Below are positions 58,030 through 64,000 of a DNA stretch of 64,000 nt, in pieces. The position numbers were made by a program, and so were the translations under genes. The stretch is from Morinoia aosen (taxonomy: Eukaryota > Arthropoda > Malacostraca > Amphipoda > Talitridae): positions 19,720,058 through 19,784,057 of the forward strand of contig CM059576.1 of assembly GCA_030386875.1 (NCBI GenBank), read 5' to 3'. Under the pieces are notes generated by a model. The model made no database searches. It saw only the letters and a list, made by a program, of their open reading frames with translations, and was not told the origin of the DNA. The stretch's first letter is position 1, and every line of letters starts with the position of its first letter.

Positions 58030-58625
58030 CGAGGCGTTAGATTACATTAGATAAGATGGTTTAAGCCTGTTTAATTATAAAAGTGGTTTTTAGAGAGGAA
58101 GGAGGAAGAAATCATTCAGTAATCACTTATGGAAACGCAGGGCTTATGCACATGGTTCATAGAAACAGCAAGTTGAAAGGAAATTTATGAAAACAAGGTA
58201 AAGTTGAAGGCGTAATGAATAATGAAAAACAGGACTGCAGTAAACCCAAAAAGATGGTCCTTAACCCCTTAACGCCCAAGTGGACTGTACGGTCCTCTTT
58301 CAGAAATAACAATGATATATTGTTTTCCTCATTCAATTTGTTCACTAATGTATCCTCTGAACTTCACTGCCGAGTGGCAGTTCCTTCCACATCTTGACAA
58401 CAATGTCTACCTAATGCCAGTGTCGGTTTAGTGATGGTGATTGTGATAACGGTAATATGAGTATAAAAATGTGGGCGTCAAAGGGTTGACAAAACTAAAA
58501 CATTTCTTTTCCACTACAACATCACCTCCTTAACTCTTAGTTCAGAACCTCACGTATTCCCCTCGTGAGCACCAATTCCCACGGACACAGAAGTTGCATT
58601 CTGCAAGGTGAGAAGCCCGTAAGAA
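58030..58625 (+). mobile_element. Repeat family C, copy 3, with nested MITE
   Basis: Plus-orientation copy with AGAGAGGAAGGAGGAAG, CATAGAAACAGCAAGTTG, GATGGTCCTTAA and ACCAATTCCCACGG. It is split at its TTAA by the 220-bp element at 58266-58485. The start GTTAGATTACATTAG matches the GATTAGATTAG start of copy 1. Confidence 0.8.
58266..58485. mobile_element. piggyBac-type MITE
   Basis: 220 bp with terminal inverted repeats CCCCTTAACGCCCA and, in reverse, CCCTTTGACGCCCA (about 12 of 14 bases). It is flanked by TTAA (58262-58265) and TTGA (58486-58489). In the uninterrupted family C copies the same place reads GGTCCTTAACATAAC, so the empty TTAA site is known. This is the hallmark of piggyBac transposition. 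Confidence 0.88.
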
Positions 58626-58718
58626 CTTTGATCACACGGGAGAGCTACAATATTTAAAAATGTGAAGTGCGATGGAGTGATTGGACATTTGAATAACTAA
58701 TAAATCTGCATTTCACAT

Positions 58719-58889
58719 CTAGAAAGGAAACGCATTAGTGCAATAATGTTTGCTAGCTAAGTGTGTTTTAACTTTATCCTTTGGAACAGAAGAATAGTTA
58801 CATAATTCACATTTGATCAGCTGACCATTACCATGTTTGCTAGCTAGGTGTAGTTTAGCAACGCTCATTTGAGCAGAGAAATATTCACA
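58719..58889 (-). pseudogene. Two further zinc fingers beyond the TGA stop
   Basis: Directly after the TGA at 58892-58890 the same frame stays open for 56 codons to a TAG at 58721-58719. It encodes the rest of one finger (CEYFSAQMSVAKLHLASKH; its first cysteine lies before the stop) and a complete one (CELCNYSSVPKDKVKTHLAS then KH), joined by the usual NGQLIK linker. The stop therefore cuts an array that once had 15 finger units. Confidence 0.8.
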
Positions 58890-60482
58890 TCAGTCACAAT
58901 TGAACAGCTGACTTTCATCATGTTTGCAGGCCAGGTGACGTTTAAGATTTCCCTTGAGAGCAGAGGAATATTCACATAATTTGCACTTAAACAACTGACC
59001 ATCACCATGTTTGCTGGCTCGGTGTAGTTTGACATTTCTCTTATAAGCAGAGGAATAGTCACATAATTCACACTCGAACAACTGACCTTTACCATGTTTG
59101 TTAACTAAGTGGAGTTTAAAATAATCCTTTCGAGCACAAAAATATTCACATAATTCGCACTTCAACAGCTGACCTTTACCATGTTTGTTAGCTAAATGGA
59201 GTTTAAAAATATCCTTTCGAGCACAGAAATATTCACATAAACCACACTTGAACAGCTGACCTTCACCATGTTTGCTGGCTCGGTGTCGTTTGACATCACT
59301 CATATAAGCAGAGGAATAGTCACATAATTCGCACTTGAACAACTGACCTTTACCATGTTTGTTAGCTAAGTGGAGTTTAAAATAATCCTTTCGAACACAG
59401 AAATATTCACATAAATCACACTTGAACAGCTGACCTTTACCATGTTTGTTAGCTAAGTGGAGTTTAAAATAATCCTTTCGAGCACAGAAATATTCACATA
59501 ATTCGCACTTCAACAGCTGACCTTTACCATGTTTGTTAGCTAAGTGGAGGTTAAAATAATCCTTTCGAGCACAGAAATATTCACATAAATCACACTTGAA
59601 CAGCTGACCTTCACCATGTTTGCTGGCTCGGTGTCGTTTGACATTACTCTTATAAGCAGTGGAATAGTCACAGAACTCACACATGAACAGTTTTCCTTTC
59701 CTATCTCTGCTAGCTTGGTATGATTCATGTTCGTTTCTACGAGCTGAGTCATTCAAGTTACGCATGTTAAGAAGACTTTGAACATGTGTGCTTCTTTGAG
59801 GTCCTATTTTGCCTTCACCAGACAAACACTGCTTCAAGTTTCCTACATTTTCTGAGGAATAGTTGCACACTTCACAATTGTACACAATACTATTGTCCAA
59901 TATACCTTTTTTAGGTGAATCAGAACTGGACTCGACGACAAAACGAGAGTTACAGAAATCACATCTAAGCACTTCCTGACCATGTTTATTACGTCGCTGT
60001 TCCCCCGTCATTTCCACACCTGGATATTGGCTACTCTCGGATAGACCTTGGTACCGGCTCTCATTACCATGCTGCTCCACTTCGTGCCGCTTCAAAATAC
60101 TCATGTACATTGTGGAGTAATCACACAACCCACAATCGTAGTAACATCCCAATTTGTGCCTGACACGGAGGTGCAGCTCCATAAGGTCCCTGCTACCAGT
60201 GGAGTAATCACAATGTTTACACAGTAGGGGCAGTGACATGAGTCTGTCAGGAGGTGCGGCCTCAACACCACTGCCGCTACCCGATACATCTGATGGTAGC
60301 GAGTCAGCGCTCCCTTGAGATGCACCAGCTGGTCCCTCATGAACAGCACTTGTGTTGCACGCACCAGAGCTGCCTTCCCTCAACTCATCCTCTGCTTCTG
60401 CGTGCCCTGAACGTGCCTCAGTGCTGTCATTGTCTACTTCTCTCTTGAAAGTAACTGCATGAGAGCCTGAACTTGAACTGGC
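58890..60482 (-). CDS. C2H2 zinc-finger protein, main exon
   Basis: Probable DNA-binding nuclear protein. The acceptor TTTTCCTCACAG lies at 60483 and the exon begins in phase 0 with ASSSSGSHAVTFKRE, so the preceding exon at 62045-62166 joins in frame. After an acidic, serine-rich leader of about 85 residues come 13 finger units. Eleven have the full C-x2-C-x12-H-x4-H pattern; two near the middle lack histidine ligands (CDFCNSRFVVE, CEVCNYSSENVGNLKQC). Units 5-13 are nearly identical 28-residue (84-bp) repeats of two types, CEYFCARKDYFKLHLANKH and CDYSSAYKSNVKRHRASKH, with the linker GKGQLFK. This order points to recent block duplication. The frame ends in TGA within a fourteenth unit. The usual TGEKP linker is absent. 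Targets cannot be predicted. Confidence 0.88.
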   Translation of the reverse strand, partial: ASSSSGSHAVTFKREVDNDSTEARSGHAEAEDELREGSSGACNTSAVHEGPAGASQGSADSLPSDVSGSGSGVEAAPPDRLMSLPLLCKHCDYSTGSRDLMELHLRVRHKLGCYYDCGLCDYSTMYMSILKRHEVEQHGNESRYQGLSESSQYPGVEMTGEQRRNKHGQEVLRCDFCNSRFVVESSSDSPKKGILDNSIVYNCEVCNYSSENVGNLKQCLSGEGKIGPQRSTHVQSLLNMRNLNDSARRNEHESYQASRDRKGKLFMCEFCDYSTAYKSNVKRHRASKHGEGQLFKCDLCEYFCARKDYFNLHLANKHGKGQLLKCELCEYFCARKDYFKLHLANKHGKGQLFKCDLCEYFCVRKDYFKLHLANKHGKGQLFKCELCDYSSAYMSDVKRHRASKHGEGQLFKCGLCEYFCARKDIFKLHLANKHGKGQLLKCELCEYFCARKDYFKLHLVNKHGKGQLFECELCDYSSAYKRNVKLHRASKHGDGQLFKCKLCEYSSALKGNLKRHLACKHDESQLFNCD

Positions 60483-62044
60483 CTGTGAGGAAAACTTTTC
60501 CCGATTATTACTTGCCAAGATTCTCAGGAAAAAAACGCATTATATGCAAATTGCAACTAAAAGTATCTATGTCCTTGGTAACCATGTACTTTTGAGACCA
60601 AGTTGTGCACTTGTGCAACCTTCTTATTTTAATCTTAAGCAAATGCGCTCAACTGTTAAAACAATACAACAAAAATATATGAAAAGTAATACCGGAAGCA
60701 AAAAATAACGATGGCACAAGAGACATTAGAAAAGTACATTCTCTCTTCATAGAAGGTTATTACTTCAATATAGAGCAAAAATCTAACGAAGTATTCATGC
60801 AAAATCTTCTACATGTAATAGCGCTTGTCATGACTACAATATTTTGGATAACGATTCGTGCACAAAATTTTATAATGTAACGTTTTTCTCTTCAAACCAC
60901 AAAATTAACTTGATTATTCTTCCTAAATTTAAAAGCAACTTCAATTGTATTAGAAATATTGTCTCTGACTAACTAAGAGTGGCTAAAGTGACTTCTCATA
61001 CAGGCAAAACAATCAAAAATTATTCATATGTTAGTCTCACACACAACGCAAAAACAAATTTAAAAATCATAAATCTAACTAATTAAGTAATTAATACGGT
61101 TTCACGAGTGACAAAAGTTCCCCACGGACTTCTTCAAATCACAAATTTGACAGCCAATGCTTAAAGAAGTTGAGAGGGCAGAAGAAAACTTCAAAGCATC
61201 TTGAAACGATAGCTGTCGTAAACCAGTTATAATGCATCGTGCAAGTCAACTCACTGAGGTACAACGCAATTAAGAAAGGGCTCCATGATGCTGGGGATAC
61301 AAGAAGCATGCCGAAAATAGCTTTAATGCTATTAATCAAGGGACCATAACTTACTCAACACTGGCTGTGGTTATGGAACGTGAATAAAGTGGACCACATA
61401 GAGAATTAGAAAACAAGACTCAATACCAGCAGTCAAAGATACAATCACTCTACGACAGGCACAACAATTTTTGAAAATAAAATGTATTACATACACTAGC
61501 CACCAATAAGCAATCAAAAAGACAATAAATCTCAATTCAACAGAATTGAAACTCGAGAATAATGGAATGTGCAGTGAGACTATTTTCTAGAACCAAAGTA
61601 AAACATCGCTCAGAAGTTAATGAAATGGTTTAGTAATAAATTGAGCTAATCTAGATGATTTAAATCATTCATCAAGCAATTGGAATAGAATTAAATCCGC
61701 CGAATGATAAGTTTTGTCAATAAAGTTAGAAATGCGCAAAACAAGAAGAGGTGAAAGCAGTAATATTGATTTAAATGTCACAAAATAGTTGCCAAGAACA
61801 GGTAAAAACAGACTACATATGAATTAAATTCAAATTTTCGGTGGAATGAAAAATACTCAAGTGAAATCAAATGGAAGCATTCAAGAAAAAAGTGGGTAAT
61901 CAATTGGAAGCAGTCATGAGGAGGGAAAGTAACCAATCGGAATCATTCACGAGGAGAGTAAGCAATCCACAGGAAGAACTCGAGAAATGAGTACGCAACC
62001 AATTAGAAGACCTCAATAAAAGTGTAAGCAACCAATTGCAGCAC
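60483..62044 (-). other. Intron of the zinc-finger gene
   Basis: About 1.56 kb between donor CAG then GTGCTG (62044) and acceptor TTTTCCTCACAG (60483). AT-rich, no recognised element. Confidence 0.7.
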
Positions 62045-62166
62045 CTGGGGTTCCTGATGCCAGTCAATGGGCTCGTCCTTTACAGTAACGGCCTCCAGCT
62101 CAGCGTCAGGCCCTTCACTTTTAATGTAAATTCCTCTTAGATGGCTCCCAGAGCTCGGCCCATCAC
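62045..62166 (-). CDS. C2H2 zinc-finger protein, upstream acidic exon
   Basis: A 122-bp exon with acceptor CACTTGCAG (62169-62167) and donor CCCCAG then GTGCTG. It holds two bases of a split codon, then 40 codons ending in phase 0. It encodes GIYIKSEGPDAELEAV and TVKDEPIDWHQEPQ. Short acidic exons with K-x-E-P-(I/V)-D motifs typically precede finger exons in arthropod zinc-finger genes, and such motifs are candidate SUMO or interaction sites (inference). At least one more 5' exon is needed. Confidence 0.75.
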
Positions 62167-62797
62167 CTGCAAGTGACACAAGCTCATTGAGAAAAATTGC
62201 ATCTGAGATAACAAATCTAGTAACAGCTCTTTATGTGTTAAAATTCAACAATGATTTCATGATTTGGACAATGTTAACAATTTAATACATGGAAACTGGA
62301 ATGATCTAGAAAGTTAGGTAACGAAATCTAGTAATACTTATAGCAGGGAACTCATAATAATTTTTCAGCTAAATATTTAAACTTCAAAAGCTTCGGAAAT
62401 TAAATGAGCTTATTCATATTTTAGCTTACACCAGCAAATGTAATTGACAATAAGAAGCGAGAAACAGTCTTCAGAATAAATAGTACTGTAGTTACAATAA
62501 ATAATAAACGAGGCAACCTAATAAAAATTTGCACTTCACTATATTACTGAAGGACATCATGCAAGTTTGAATCAAAAATTAGTTTAAACCAATTTTTAAA
62601 TCATTCATGAGAACATTGAAATGGAATAAAATCTAGTGAGTGACATGTTTTCTCAATTATGACACCATTTCTCAACCTTGTTGGAGGAAGTTTCACACTG
62701 AAGGCAAAAACAAAAACTCAACACAACTCCTTATAACGCTGAAATCCTCATCTTTAACAAAGCCATAACAAAGTTTTTTTTAAAGTTTTCAAAGTGG

Positions 62798-63150
62798 ATT
62801 AGATGCAAGTTTAAGCCTACTTATCCACAACTAAGGTGTTTCAAAGATAGGAAGGAGGAAGGCACCATTTAGTATGGTGTTGAGGAAATAAAGAATCTAT
62901 CCACAAGCTGCACAGAAACAGTAGGTCAAGAAAGCAGTTCATGAAACAAGATTTAACTTGATGGAGGAAGTAATGAATACTGAAAAACCGAACAGAAGCC
63001 AACCACAAAAAAATGGTCCATAACATAACAAAAAATGTTTTCTTTTTCAAAAAGATGGCCTACCTAACTTCAACACAGCACTTCACACATTTCTCCTAGG
63101 AGTGCTTATTCCCCTAGAAAATTAGTTGTATCTCCATGAGTGGGTGATGG
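62798..63150 (+). mobile_element. Repeat family C, copy 4
   Basis: Plus-orientation copy with GATTAGATGCAAG at the start, AGGAAGGAGGAAGGCACCAT, GAAACAGTAGGTC, TGGTCCATAACATAAC and GTTGTATCTCCATGAG at the end. It lies in the 5' intron or flank of the zinc-finger gene. Confidence 0.82.
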
Positions 63151-63179
63151 TTTTTAGCCCGTTCACTGCGTTTGATGAT

Positions 63180-63555
63180 ATAGCGGGTATTCCTTTGTTT
63201 CGGAAGTGTTCTCGCGCTTTCAGGTTCAGTATGGTGCAAGATACCGTGAGGATAGGAGGTGTGTTGCTTTTGTCTCTTTAGCTTCAAGTCTGTGTGGTAA
63301 AAACCTTGGTACACATATGCTTCAATAAGCAAGTAGGAAATACCACTATATTGATATTGCGGATTGTATCATCGGTGTACGAAACATTTATTGAGCCATA
63401 TGTGATCCAATCCGTAATCATGTAATAAAGAATGAATATTTTTGTTACGTAACTGAGATTTTATGTCTAGGTTTGTTTCAAATTTATTTCTTCTGCTGAT
63501 AAAATGTGTTGTATTAGGTAAGTGGCAAAATGACATAAATGGATGGTCATAATCA
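63180..63555. other. No confident gene; possible piggyBac 5' part
   Basis: Lies just upstream of the piggyBac transposase and may include its decayed N-terminal region or 5' end. No clear frame or terminal repeat was recognised. Confidence 0.35.
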
Positions 63556-63559
63556 TATT

Positions 63560-64000
63560 TATTATACCCATACAGTAATGGAGACTTCTGCGGGGATATC
63601 TTTCCAATAAACTTTTACGAACTGTTTGTCACAGAGAAATTGCTTGACAACATAGCTGAAGCAACCAATCAGTATGCAGGAGATCAAATAGAGAAGCAGC
63701 CCCAATCACTCGAAGATCCCGCCTGGCTTTGTGGAAAGAAACGTGTTCTGATGAAATCAAAAACTTTATAGCTATCATCATATACATGGGACTCGTGAAT
63801 AAACCGGAGATGGCTTTGTACTGGTCAAAGCCTGTAGTGTATGATGATCCCTTTGTGATGAAGCTAATGAAAAGAGAAAGATTACACATCTTGTTGAGCT
63901 ATATTCATTTCTCATCAATTCCAGAAGGAAGCAGCAATGCTAACCGCTTGTTCAGAATTAAACTTTTAGTTAATCATTTAGTTACTGCATTTCACACAAC
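63560..64000 (+). pseudogene. piggyBac transposase, partial at right edge
   Basis: Plus-strand translation shows the start of the PGBD transposase core: DIFPINFYELFVTEKLLDNI and AEATNQYAGDQIE in one frame. After a shift near 63690-63710 it continues as RSRLALWKETCSDEIKNFIA, IIIYMGLVNKPEMALYWSKP and RERLHILLSYIHFSSI, running open to the window end. F-x-x-x-x-x-T-x-x-L...TN-x-YA and the MGL-x-x-x-P...YWS block are typical of this family. The catalytic aspartates would lie further right. The frame change suggests decay, but the second part has no stop in about 300 bp. Confidence 0.82.

Overview
This is a eukaryotic, almost certainly arthropod, nuclear contig. The evidence is spliced exons with GT/AG junctions that agree in reading phase, large introns, dense transposable-element remnants and very long minisatellites. 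The host genes are a pentraxin / C-type lectin / LDLa / Cys-loop channel chimera and a C2H2 zinc-finger gene. These, with tRNA-derived SINEs, an RNase-H-bearing LINE, hAT and piggyBac elements, suggest a malacostracan crustacean or a related repeat-rich arthropod. I cannot name the species from sequence alone.

Layout. At 0.85-4.7 kb, minus strand, there are three phase-compatible exons of a receptor-like gene. It reads, 5' to 3', pentraxin-like domain, C-type-lectin-like domain, LDL-receptor class A module, then the start of a Cys-loop ligand-binding domain. The gene continues off the left edge. From 6.3 to 11.2 kb is a block of related AT-rich minisatellites whose unit drifts from 25 to 15 to 10 bp. 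From 11.6 to 12.6 kb is a 20-bp minisatellite. From 13.3 to 16.6 kb is a 15-bp G-rich minisatellite split by a 793-bp solo-LTR-like insert (TG...CA ends, 5-bp target duplication). From 19.7 to 21.7 kb is a decayed gag-protease remnant. From 22.4 to 26.75 kb is a decayed RING-finger gene that keeps good splice sites.

From 31.2 to 32.9 kb is a heavily deleted Ty3/gypsy-like element. It carries an array of about five primer-binding-site-like sequences resembling tRNA-Lys sites. From 35.1 to 36.8 kb is a broken hAT transposase. Three tRNA-derived SINE copies lie at 37.0, 42.1 and 43.2 kb. From 47.96 to 54.9 kb, minus strand, is a nearly full-length LINE of the I/Jockey group, flanked by a long (about 48 bp) duplicated target. 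Its ORF1 is intact. Its ORF2 is interrupted by a 353-bp repeat with a 15-bp target duplication. That repeat family (family C) has three more same-strand copies at 56.3, 58.0 and 62.8 kb, and one of those carries a nested piggyBac-type MITE in a TTAA site. From 56.7 to 57.7 kb is a non-autonomous hAT with 8-bp target duplications.

From 58.7 to 62.2 kb, minus strand, is a C2H2 zinc-finger gene: a 40-codon acidic exon and a long finger exon. One TGA cuts off two further in-frame fingers. The right edge enters a piggyBac transposase on the plus strand. Most of the rest is intergenic or intronic sequence in which I recognise nothing. The window works as two host gene loci embedded in layered, nested mobile DNA, rather than as one operating system.
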